From Tilletia caries (lineage: Eukaryota > Basidiomycota > Exobasidiomycetes > Tilletiales > Tilletiaceae): 64,000 nt of DNA. The position numbers were made by a program, and so were the translations under genes. The notes beneath the pieces are model-generated. The model saw nothing but the letters and a program-made list of their open reading frames with translations, was not told the DNA's origin and made no database searches. The stretch spans positions 124,001 to 188,000 of the forward strand of contig JALUTQ010000041.1 in the NCBI GenBank assembly GCA_032718865.1, given 5' to 3'. Below, piece by piece: positions 53,685-63,261 of this stretch (the first letter of the stretch is position 1; each line of letters begins with the position of its first letter).

Positions 53685-54723
53685 CTATAACCCCTTAACT
53701 AAAGTTAGGGGAACACGTCGGGGCATATCGTCGATGTACTTGTTGAGATGAGCTACTTCGATCTTTGCCCACTCCTCTTTGGCCGCCTCCCAAAGCTCGT
53801 CGGGCTTGGTCTGGCTGAGGTTACGAGCACGAAGACGGGACTTGAGCAGGCGCCAAGCCTTTTCGATCGGGTTGAGATCCGGAGAAAGTGGCGGGTGAGA
53901 ATGGCGCTGAATACCCGCCTCCTTCCGAGCCTTGTTGGTAGCCTTCGAGTTATGAATGGAAGCGTTATCTTCCACGACCTTGTAGGGCGTGAACTCCTCG
54001 AGCTCACACTGCAGCACAAAGGGGCGTAAGGCCCCATTAATGACGTGCTCAATGTAGCGTTTCGAATCGACCTTGCGGTAGCCCGTTCCCGACAATCGTA
54101 CCAGTGGAGACTTCTTCCCGTAGGCGATTGCTGCCCAGATCATAACCGTTTTGCGAGCCGTTCTGAAGCTCCTAGAAGTGTTCTGAGGAACCGCAGCGGC
54201 TCCTCGAAAGCGGCTGACGAAGGGCTTGCGCCTAAGGTTAGAAGTGTCCAAAGAACACTCGTCCGTGAAGATAATTCGGCGCCAGTCAGTAATCCGGTTC
54301 TTATTTGCCCAGATTTTTCGCTTTTTGACCGCAGCAACACTCAGTGCTGGACGTTCGCGGGCGATATAGCGCGCTATGCCATGCTTGTGAGCAATGCGCC
54401 TAACCTTCCACGGCTTGATGGGTAGGCCGTGTCGGGTCAGATTTTTCGGCGACGCCTCGCCATGTCGCCCATCGTATCAACAGCACGGTGCGGACTACCC
54501 GACGACAGTCCCGTGCAGACAGCGTAGGAGGACGGCCGCTGCGCGGGAGTGTGTTATGTGACTTTGTCTTTTTCCCAGCGTGCCTTTGTGTAGGCAACGG
54601 TACTGGGGCTGCAGCCGATTTGTTTGGCAATGTACTCGTATGTATGGCCCATTTCAATCATATATTGAATACGGCCACGCCTGGAAGGCGTCAGAGGAGG
54701 TCTACGAGCAGCAGCAACACGCG
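53685..54723 (-). pseudogene. Tc1-like transposase with frameshifts
   Basis: Begins at about 54723 (MPRVAAARRPPLTPSRRG) with a helix-turn-helix segment (YEYIAKQIGCSPSTVAY). A frameshift near an A run at about 54562 and another near 54480 move the frame. From about 54460 the frame is open to the end. The catalytic residues are visible: D in FTDECS, D in VVEDNAS and E in SPDLNPIEKAW. The last two are separated by 34 residues, which is the DD34E spacing of the Tc1 group. All catalytic residues survive, so the copy died recently. Confidence 0.82.
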
Positions 54724-54855
54724 GCATTGTGTTTGTGTAGAGAAAATGTAGAGATGCTAAGTGTGTGAAGTTGGGAGAGGGTGTGGTGAGGTGGTGGTTT
54801 TGGTGAATTTTAATTTCATTCGAAGACTTCTGCCCTCCACCTCGTAGAGCGGGCT
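53685..54855 (-). mobile_element. Tc1/mariner-like DNA transposon, decayed
   Basis: Contains a transposase pseudogene. The ends near 53697-53715 and 54826-54852 are shared with the short relative at 51520-51785. No clear terminal inverted repeat or TA duplication could be fixed by eye. Confidence 0.7.
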
Positions 54856-55690
54856 TCCGGTGAGTTCCAGCACGTCGAATCATCAATCGACACCACTACC
54901 ATTTGTACAGCCTCGACCTTCCTCATACTTGAATTGACCCTCTCCGCCTCTCCCCTCTTCCTTCTTATTCAGATCTGATAGGTAACGTCTCATAGGCAGA
55001 TCTCCTGGACGTGCGCACTTGTACGCCCGAGTACAGTTCATGCTCCGATGCGCGTTCCTGCTGCTGTTCGTCGCTCACCTCTCTTGTACTGACCCATGCT
55101 TATATCTTCTCTTAGCTGACTCATCCTCTTCCTTAATCTCCATTCTCTGACACATCCCCTGTTCTTTCTGTGTCTCTTTCCCTGACTACCGCAGTAACCC
55201 TTCTTCTGACCAACCAAACGCAGCTGTCGCCTATCTCACCTCTGCCTCGACGTCTCGTCCTCTAGCACGTCAGGTCCTTCTCCGTTCCGCTCATCCCTCT
55301 CCCTCCAAACTCTCGACTCTCTCAGCACCGTCCCCCTGTCACTCTCTCCCCGCCCCTCGACGGTGTCTCTATCTATAATCTTTTTTGGCACCCCGTCTTT
55401 TTCCCTCTCCCTTCTTCACAGTTTCACACGCCGTTCCGCCCGCTCTCTCTTCTTTCTTGCTTTCCTCTCTTTGGGTCTGGGAATCAATGTCGGCAGTTAT
55501 TCCCATACATCATTCCTGTCTCTGAAGATTCGCCGCGCCATAAAGCAGCTCCTGCCTGCTGGCCAGTAAACCTTGCTCTTACATAGATCGCAATGAGATG
55601 TTTTTGTCCCGAAATTCATCCACACATTTTTCTCTCCAGCGCTCCCACATTTTAATTTTGGCCGCGTCAAAACTTATTGGAGCGACTGTA
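54856..55690. other. Pyrimidine-rich region, no gene seen
   Basis: Long CT-rich stretches (55180-55560) without splice-coherent coding sequence. Confidence 0.35.
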
Positions 55691-55701
55691 TACCGCGTAC
55701 G

Positions 55702-56101
55702 CGGTCTGGGGACATTCGACCCGATTCAATTGGAAGGTGCCTGCAACTTTTTGACCCAACACCGTCTGAAGGCCCACTTCTCCTCCTCTCAGCTTCCATT
55801 TTCGCCAAACGAAATCAGCACAAAGACAGCGCTGCCGCGAGCTCAGCAGGCAAGGAGCAGCGCCATGGTGTTTTCCCTGCCATTGGCTTCTTTGTTGTGT
55901 CACGGCTGGCCATTGTGTTCGTCGCTGTAGAGCAGCTAATCTTCGTGTTGACTGCGTCGTGTGGAGCGGGCACCAGACAGCTCGCACGGGCCTCTTTTTG
56001 ACGGATCGTCGAAAAGTTGGGCACTGGAGCAGTGTCTGCGACAACTTTCAGTTCTGTATGGGCCACCTACTAAGTAAATCGCGTCGAATGTCCCCAGACC
56101 G
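55702..56101. mobile_element. Small terminal-inverted-repeat element (about 400 bp)
   Basis: CGGTCTGGGGACATTCGAC at 55702-55720 is perfectly inverted at 56083-56101, and similarity continues a few bases inward (CGATT). No transposase is inside, and no target duplication is clear. MITE-like, or the fused ends of a larger element. Confidence 0.5.
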
Positions 56102-56161
56102 TCTCCACGGGATCCTGTCCTTGTCATCACGTGCGTGCGACGGTCTGGTGTGATCAGACTA

Positions 56162-56214
56162 GGTTCAGATTGGAAGGACGCGATCGCCGTGCCTGAGAGG
56201 AGATGACAGCGCGC
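56162..56214 (-). repeat. Split direct repeat B2
   Basis: Matches 56560-56612 over about 53 bp; adjoins the palindromic GGTCTGGTGTGATCAGAC at 56142-56159. Confidence 0.65.
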
Positions 56215-56253
56215 GAAAGAGCGTCAACTAAGTACAAGGGAGGGAGGGTAAGG

Positions 56254-56511
56254 GTAAAGGAACAGAGAGAAAAGAACAAGCGAACGGAAAGGCAAGGAAA
56301 GGGAGTGAAGGGATCAGCAGAGAGCCCCGAAGGGCCTTTGAGCGCAGGGAGCTTTAAGGGGAGGCAGGCGAGATGAGGGCCAAGGGATTCGAGAGGGGAG
56401 AGAATTTGTTCCGCGGAAGTCGCTGCACGAAGATGAGGTACCGAAGGAGCTGCTCGGCGTCGCCTGCCGCTCCGGAGACCCCGATCGCCGGCGCGCCTCT
56501 GATCTTCCACT
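56254..56511 (-). repeat. Split direct repeat A2
   Basis: Nearly identical to 61211-61467 with two single-base differences in runs. Confidence 0.75.
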
Positions 56512-56559
56512 CTCCGTCGCTAGCTCCGCCCCGCACCGAAGAAATTTGAAAAGATGCTG

Positions 56560-56612
56560 GGTTCAGATTGGAAGGACGCGATCGCCGTGCCTGAGAGGAG
56601 ATGACAGCGCGC
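56560..56612 (-). repeat. Split direct repeat B1
   Basis: Copy of 56162-56214. Confidence 0.65.
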
Positions 56613-56666
56613 CCGGGAACGAAGGGCCCTAGGTTGCGGAGAAACCGCGTCGTGGACGACCAGGCG

Positions 56667-57954
56667 TTATGGCCCGAGCGATCCGACCATCGCCAATGCG
56701 GAGTCTGCGTTGGGTCGGGACAGGGCGAGGGTAGGGGCGATGAGCTCGACGTGTCGGCGAATGTATTTTTGCCATGCGTCTGAAGACCATCGACCTGCTA
56801 ACCGAACCGCATCCAGGGGGACGTGCCGAAGCAGCAGCTCTGTACACCCACCGATGCGAAGACTGTGTCCGGACAGGATAGGTTGTTGTGTTTGTGCTGC
56901 CGCTTGATGGACGCGTGCTGTGAAGGCGGCGCGAGTCATTGGTAGGAGTTTGGGTCCATGTGAAAAAATGTGTGCTGTCGGGGGCCCCGGATTGAGGCGG
57001 ATGTGAGTGCGGAGGGCGGCCACGGGGCAGATTGGCTCACGCTGGACCGAGAGGACCAACTGGCCACCCTGAGCATCGGTTTTGGTCCAAGGTAACGAGA
57101 TCGTCGCGTGCACGAGTCCACGAATCTTGTGGCCCAGGATGCGCTCCCGTGGAGCATGAAACCGGGTAGAGTAGGCCGCCTGCGACGGTATAGTGAGTTC
57201 ACCGAGACGCGCAAGACCCCAAAATGCTGCGAGTAAGAGCGCCCACACCGCTGCATCGAAGGGTTCGGCCAGGCGGAATGCTGGTCGGAGGGCGATGAGG
57301 ATAGCCGCTGTGTATGGTATGCGGGGCGGCTTGATGGCGCTCGCCGGCGTCTGACGCAATGCACCGCGAAGCGCTTGAAGGACCGCCTCGTTCTTTATAT
57401 CCATGGACGAGCCGTGAATGATGTGGTACGCCCTCAACCCACTAACCCACTTGCTGATCGTGTTGCCGTGGTAAATCCCAGACGAGCTTGCAATGAAACT
57501 GATAAGCTCGGTGGACTTGATGGGAAAGGTGAGGCGAGCTGGCAGAGCAACAGCGGTCGCCCAAGCGTACCAATGGAGAACCGCCGCTGCGTACCCCTCC
57601 AACGTTGACTTTGCCCACGACGCAATCATAACCTCGGAGACCTTGACTGGGTCATGGAATGGCGGGAGCGGAGGACGATTGGGTGGTACCCAGGCCAGAA
57701 GGCGCTGGGCAGCTGGAACGTCTGGCCTGTCAGTGGACGGGGGAAGCTGCTTGGTGGTAAGACGAGGTCGGGTTGGGGGGGGGTAGTGCGACTGTGGCGG
57801 TCTGAAGGGATCTGGGCAGCGGCCAAGAAGACATGGTGGTGACGGAGCTGGGGCTGTGTGAGGGAGGGGAGAAGGCTTGCTGAGGCTGCGATCTAGATGG
57901 AGGGCGTAGGATCTGCAGCGCCGCTGCGAGGTGCATGTCGGTCAGGGAAGACAT
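56667..57954 (-). CDS. Tyrosine recombinase of DIRS-like element 1
   Basis: The main open part (57800-56667) contains the conserved catalytic residues: Arg in GLARLGELT, then HSLRIGGCTELL (H-x2-R), Trp in LAGRWSS and the nucleophile in WQKYIRRH. The enzyme joins DNA through a 3'-phosphotyrosine link. An ATG at 57954, overlapping the end of the reverse-transcriptase frame (57893), would add an N-terminal part. That frame meets the main frame only across a nine-cytosine run at about 57774-57782, so there is a one-base frameshift, either real, programmed or a sequencing error. Confidence 0.82.
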
Positions 57955-60076
57955 GTTGGGGGAAGAATTGCGTGATCTCGATGGGCAGATCGGGAAGAGT
58001 GATGAATGTGCTGGGTGTACTCAACCCCCGCGAGTATGAGTCGGCTGGATTGTCCTCAGACCGGGTAAAGACGGGCGCCACCTCGATGTTTGCGCTAGCC
58101 TCAAGCTGTCGTATCCGTTGGAGCACGAGCATCACCTGCTGATTGCGCATGTAACCCGTCTGAGCGGTCGCTACGACGGCTGCGTTATCACAATGGATGA
58201 CGAGATTCGAATCCGAAATACCCCGATGAATGGCGATGCGGAGAGCGATCTCGAAGGCCAGGGCTTCTGCCCACACGATTGAGAATGGTGAAACCGACTG
58301 CGCTGGGTCGAAGGGCAAGCTAAGCGCCGCGTCTCCGAGGGTGATGCCGAGACCCCACTCAGAGGCGTCTGTGTATAGCCCGATGTCGAGTGAGGACGAG
58401 TCGGCGGCGAAGCAGCGCTGGCGGTCTGGGATCGATAGGGAAGTTTCCCACCAGAGGAGATCCGAGCGCAGGTGACGGGGAGGGTGAAGAGGGGCGTCGG
58501 GGTGATGATGGGCGTTAACCGCGAGAAACTGGCGAAGAAAAGCAAGGCGCTTGCGCCCTGCGGAGTGAACAAAGCAGGCGTGTTGAAGCTGACCGATGAT
58601 GGTGGATGCTTGCGCGAGGGTGGACCGAGATCGGCCGAGCCACGCACGGACGTTGTCCAGGTACCGGAGACGCTTGGCTTCAGGAAGCCGGACAGTGCGG
58701 TGCGGAATGTCGAAGATAAAACCTGTGTACTGCTGCACTGGGGCAAAGTCCCTGTCCTTGGAAGCTTTCCACGGCAAGCCGAGCGGTGTGGTGATGTCGT
58801 TGATCACTTGGAGAGAGGTGACGAGCTGGTGGGGTTGGGTGGCAAGGGTAAGGTTCTGGAAAGAGCCAAACCCATCGTCCGCTTGCTCTTCACCGCGCTC
58901 GTTCAGAAAGAAGGTGGTGCCTCCCCTCTGTTGTGGTTGGTCGGAGGTGCTGAACCGCCGCTTGCGCAGCAGCCGATTGGTGTGGTCGAGGTCTGAGAGG
59001 GGCACAGTCAAGAAAATGAAATCGTCAACGCATTTCAACACGATCGCCATGCCGCTGCGGCGAAGAATGTCCGCCAGCGCGTCAGCGACGTGACCCCAGG
59101 CACCCGCTGCGAGAGACAGGCCGAAGCCAAGGCAGTAGTCAACGTAGTAGTTGTATTCATCGTCGTGGAGGACCGTGCCTGGCCACTGCGATGGGTGTAA
59201 AGGAATCGTACGGTAGGCGGCATCAACGTCGCGTACGGCAGCTCTGGCCGATGGTGGTAAAAGAAGAATCGCTTGCTGTTAGGAAGCAGAAGAAGCGGCA
59301 ACGAATGAGAGCATCAGTCAGACTGTACTGATGAAGGCAACGAATGGGAGCTCCTCCCATAAGCCCAGAAGGCTGGTGAGGAGGGCAGAAGAAGGATGTC
59401 AACTCACGCAAAGCGCACGGGCTGCACCCCAGGTGGTGGGCCAGTCCGATGCGTGCAGATGGTTGTTGATGCTGTGGGAATCTGGGCCACGGGGAAATGA
59501 GAAATCTTGGATGAGACGGAAAGACGTCCCATCCTTCGGAACAAGGCCGAGTGGGGAAGTTTGGATGTGGCCGAGAGCCTGAGAAACGAAATGAAGTGAG
59601 AAAGGGCCTCCGTATCGACCGGCATCCAGCTCCTTCTGAATGAGTTGTCTGGTTGCGGCAGGGTTTTCCCGTGAGGAGCGATGATTAGGCGGAGTGAGAG
59701 TAGTCGTGAGAGGCGGGATGCCGATGTTGAAACCATATGTGATACTATTCACAAGAGAAGGGTACCGACGAGCTAGGCCTGTTCGCCTCAAGGCCTCGCT
59801 CCACCCGCCGGGCAGCAAAGGGGTGATGGGTTGGGCTGGGAGAGGTTTACTGCTGGGAGCAGAAAACGTCACCATGGGCTCGGGTGCCGCACGATGCACA
59901 ACGGTGTGCGCGGGAGCAGGCTCGGTTCTTGCACTGTCCGACGTTGAAGTTGATACAGGGGATCTTGTGGTCATCCTTGAACTCAAGGGTGCCGTTGGGG
60001 AGTCGGTGAACGAGCTGATTCTTTCCATCGGCGCGGGTTTTTGCCTGGCAGTGGGCAAAGTCGTGCTGGGAGTCAC
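57893..60076 (-). CDS. Reverse transcriptase-RNase H of DIRS-like element 1, with an intron
   Basis: Two open parts, 60076-59408 and 59275-57893, join in frame across a 132-nt stretch with GTGAGT donor and CTAACAG acceptor. The first has the fingers motif LGLVPKDGTSFRLIQDFSFP and SINNHLHASD. The second has DVDAAYRTIPLHPSQWPGTV, the palm LGFGLSLAAG and the catalytic KCVDDFIF box. RNase H follows with LYTDASEWGLG, AEALAFEIAL, HCDNAAVV and NPADSYSRG. The DIRS-group type of reverse transcriptase is clear from these motifs. The true start is uncertain because the Gag-like frame overlaps it from 60076 to 59847. Confidence 0.82.
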
Positions 60077-60410
60077 GGGAGCCGCAAACGAGGCACTTTG
60101 TGGTCCGAAATGACTGGCGTTTGGCGGCGTTGCCGGAATGTTCTTCCCCAGAGATGCGCTTGCGCAGCGAGATGTCTTCGCGACGGTAGGAAGTAGAGGC
60201 GACCGAGGACGATGAAGAAGCCACTGCCAACTCCCTGAGAGCTTGGATCTCCTCGCGATTCTGTCGGATCTCCTCGTCCGTTTTAAGCTTCGGCCACCAA
60301 TCCGGGTTGATTGTTCCTAGATCGAAGCGCTTCTTGTCCGGGTCTTTTCCGTCTTGGACCCAATGGAATCGATGACGACGGTGCCAAATTCGAATGGCCC
60401 GAGGATACTT
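59847..60410 (-). CDS. Zinc-finger (nucleocapsid-like) region of DIRS-like element 1
   Basis: This frame is open from about 60420 and reads SKYPRAIRIWHRRHRFHW, then a helix before the finger region. CLVCGSRDSQHDFAHC and CINFNVGQCKNRACSRAH look like zinc-binding clusters, and HRCASCGTRAHGDVFC follows. It continues the Gag ORF after a one-base shift near 60420. Probable nucleic-acid binding part of Gag. Confidence 0.6.
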   Translation of the reverse strand, partial: KYPRAIRIWHRRHRFHWVQDGKDPDKKRFDLGTINPDWWPKLKTDEEIRQNREEIQALRELAVASSSSSVASTSYRREDISLRKRISGEEHSGNAAKRQSFRTTKCLVCGSRDSQHDFAHCQAKTRADGKNQLVHRLPNGTLEFKDDHKIPCINFNVGQCKNRACSRAHRCASCGTRAHGDVFCSQQ

Positions 60411-60417
60411 GCTGAAC

Positions 60418-61160
60418 TCATCGAGTGAGGGAGACGTTGAGCTTGACCAGGCCTGCTACCTCAGCCTGGGGCCGACCTTTGCGTTCCGCCCACTTCTCGA
60501 GGAGACTGATAGACGTGATCCACTGTTCCGTTGACAGATCTGCGTCCTTTGTCCCATCTGGTACGTGCTCCTCAACCTTCAGGAGTCCGTCTTCGGAACG
60601 CATGATTTGGTTTCCGCCCTTTGAAGCGGCAGCCTGACTGGCTTCGGCGCCTTCTTTAGTCAAGTGCCAGAGGTCGAAGTCGTAATCTCCTTGCTCGATT
60701 TTCTTGAGGATTGACTTCGCGGGCCACCAGGCGTCCATGTCGGAGGAAGGACCGACTCCCGATTCCATTTCGATTCGTTTCGACTCCCCTTTCTTGCTCG
60801 CCAGCTCGGACGTGACCAGCTCCTTCACGTTAAGGGCGGCTTGAGTCTGGATCTGAAGAAGTTCTTGTGCTTCACGCAGTCGTTGAGCGCGAGCTTCTCG
60901 TTCCGCTTGTTCGGTGGCCAGGCGAGCATCGTGTTCGGCTTGGAGCTCAGAACGAATGGCGAGACGTCGCTCAAGTTCTTGAGCCCAGTACTGATCGGCA
61001 GCCGCACGCATCTGATCGCGGATTGCCGGAGGAAGTGTATCAGCGGAATCCACCATCGCATGGGCCTTGGCGATTTCAGCCTCGATGGCTTCGCGGATGG
61101 ATTCCTCGGTGTGTAGAGAGATGGGGAAATTTTCGGGCATTGGTGAACCGTTGTGTGAGG
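60418..61160 (-). CDS. Gag-like coiled-coil ORF of DIRS-like element 1
   Basis: Starts at ATG 61160 (MSSHNGSPMPENFPISLHTE). A long charged region (about residues 25-110, rich in Glu, Arg, Ala and Gln) predicts a coiled coil. The C-terminal part contains AWWPAKSILKKIEQGDYDFD and EQWITSISLLEKWAERKGRP. It stops at 60418, just where the zinc-finger frame continues in another phase. Likely the structural protein of the element. Confidence 0.6.
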
Positions 61161-61210
61161 ACATCTGGCGTTGCTGTAGCAGAGTGAAAGCCGGGAACGA
61201 AGTGGACTGA

Positions 61211-61467
61211 GTAAAGGAACAGAGAGAAAAAAACAAGCGAACGGAAAGGCAAGGAAAGGGAGTGAAGGGATCAGCAGAGAGCCCCGAAGGGCCTTTGAGC
61301 GCAGGGAGCTTTAAGGGGAGGCAGGCGAGATGAGGGCCAAGGGATTCGAGAGGGGAGAGAATTGTTCCGCGGAAGTCGCTGCACGAAGATGAGGTACCGA
61401 AGGAGCTGCTCGGCGTCGCCTGCCGCTCCGGAGACCCCGATCGCCGGCGCGCCTCTGATCTTCCACT
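61211..61467 (-). repeat. Split direct repeat A1
   Basis: Copy of A2. Its outer side lacks the 59-bp stretch that follows A2 at 56511-56569, so the right terminus may be truncated or replaced. Confidence 0.7.
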
Positions 61468-61800
61468 GCCTCGTGCTTCTCGGAATTGTCGGAACAAGCA
61501 CGAGCCACGCATGCACACACCTCGTTCGCCTACCTATTGAGACCTGTAGCAAGTAGCACCTGAGAGGGAATATACATATCTGGTGATACGCATGTCTGTG
61601 AGACTCCTGAAGAGTCTGACCGGCCTGGCAGTCAACTGGCCCCAAGTACAGGTACCTCATAAAGGCTCAGCGAGCGTTCCCGCCGACCCGTTGCGACCAT
61701 AGGTAGCTACCTTCAAAGAAGGAAGCGCCTTGGCGGGGCGCCGATGAGCCATTATCACCGATGGGAGCACAGTTCAGCCTGCCCGTCGTTCACAGACAAG
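61468..61800. other. Junction between the two DIRS-like elements
   Basis: No coding signal. A palindrome-like GTAACCAGACCAGACC near 61808-61823 resembles the motif next to element 1's left end, marking a possible terminus of element 2. Confidence 0.35.
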
Positions 61801-61962
61801 ACCTAGTGTAACCAGACCAGACCATGAGTGTACCGAAAACAGCAAAGGTAGCAACGTTACGAGAAATGCGATGCGATGCAAGAGCACAGAGAGGGAGAGA
61901 ACCAACGAGGGAGAGAGAGAACCTGAACGAGAACCAATTGCCCATGGAACCGAGAAAGAAGC

Positions 61963-63261
61963 CTAACCTGACCTGGACGATGATGCTTGAGCGAGTCGTT
62001 GTTGAACCGGAGCAATGCCTGCGACCGGATCTCGAAGGTAAAGCCGGAAGGAGTCTGAGACCCAGCCCCCCAGAAGCTTGATGTCGTCGACTAAAGCACC
62101 CTTGTGCCAGTAATACGTCGCGGCGCCGATGCGGAAGGAGTGTCCTGAGAAAGTTGGCCGCCCGGCCCTTTTGAGGGCATCTGAAAAGGTCGCCAGCATC
62201 CTTTCCTTCGCCAGCGGAACCAAACGCCAACCTTTTCCCGCCCGGACCTTGTACGCGAAGAGAGGAGTCTGAGGATTGACTGTAGAGGGAAGAGAGTTGA
62301 AGGCCAAGTGCCAACGTAGTGCCTGGATCGGGTCGAGTAAGCCTTATTGTGTCGATAGAATCTTGGTCATGCCGGCCGTCAAAGTTGTTTTGGTCCACGG
62401 TAAGTGGATCCCCACCGCCTCCGCACCTTCCGAGAGAGACCTGAAGGGACCAACACCGAACCTCGAGACGTGCCGAGCTGGGTTAAAGAAGTTTGCTGAG
62501 GGACAAGTCGTTTCTCCGAGGCGGCAGGCCGACCAGAACGACATTAGGGCGCAAGCCCACGTAGCTGCGTGGAGAGGATCGGTGGTTGGGTTGAGGAAGG
62601 TTCGAGCTGCGAGGAGGTCTTGGATTTGAACCGGAGGCCGAAGGGGGAGTTTGTCGGGAGCGAGCTTCGCTACTCCTCTGAGTGCCCGGCCAACCAGCGG
62701 AGATTTGACCCATTGTATCCCCCACGACTCGTGCCAAGCCGCCAATGCCGAGAGGTAATTCGAAACCGTCTTCGCAGACTTGGAGCCTGCCCTGGTGCCG
62801 ACGAATGCAAGTAGGAGGCCTTCCGAAATTGGGAAGATATCCCTAACCGATAGACCGAGGTCAAAGCAGAAGGCGATGAAGATACCGATACCTGACCCGT
62901 AGTTTTCGCGCGTGGAAGGCTCCAACGCCGCGCCAAGTGCCCTACTAACCGCCAGATTGATGTGAGAAGAGTCGGGGATTGATTTGCCGGAAGAGAGAGT
63001 AAGGGAGTTCGCGATGTCGAAACCTGGACGCCATTTTAGAAGGCGATCTGAAAGCGGAACCTTCGGAAACAGAGTCTTGCGCAGGTACTCTTCATCCTCC
63101 TTGAAGACACCTGACCCGGGCGGAGGTGGAAATGCAGACGGGATTGCGAAGTCGACCTCTGAGCTCCCCCCGAAGCTCGCCTTCTCCGTGACCTTCGTGT
63201 GCTTGTTCGTCCTCCTATGCTCCTTCATCAGCCAGTCAAGCGATCCGTACCGCTTTGACAT
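61963..63261 (-). pseudogene. Tyrosine recombinase of DIRS-like element 2, one in-frame stop
   Basis: Starts at ATG 63261 (MSKRYGSLDWLMKEHRRTNK). The N-terminal core-binding part (about 125-210) ends in SNYLSALAAWHESWG. The catalytic Arg lies in ACRLGETT. A TAA at 62344-62346 interrupts, and the same frame then continues to HSFRIGAATYYWHKG (H-x2-R), LGGWVSDSF and the Tyr in RLYLRDP. All catalytic residues flank the single stop, so it is either a fresh nonsense mutation or a sequencing change. Confidence 0.75.

Larger units (their letters stand above)
56162..61467 (-). mobile_element. DIRS-like tyrosine-recombinase retroelement 1
   Basis: Read on the minus strand, the order is Gag-like ORF, zinc-finger region, reverse transcriptase, RNase H, tyrosine recombinase. 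A repeat of about 257 bp occurs upstream of Gag (61211-61467) and again after the recombinase (56254-56511). A second repeat of about 53 bp (56162-56214 and 56560-56612) brackets the latter. This is the split-direct-repeat layout (A1, ORFs, B1-A2-B2) of Ngaro/PAT-type elements. No LTRs or integrase are present, so a circular intermediate and recombinase-mediated integration are expected from the known biology of the group. Confidence 0.8.
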
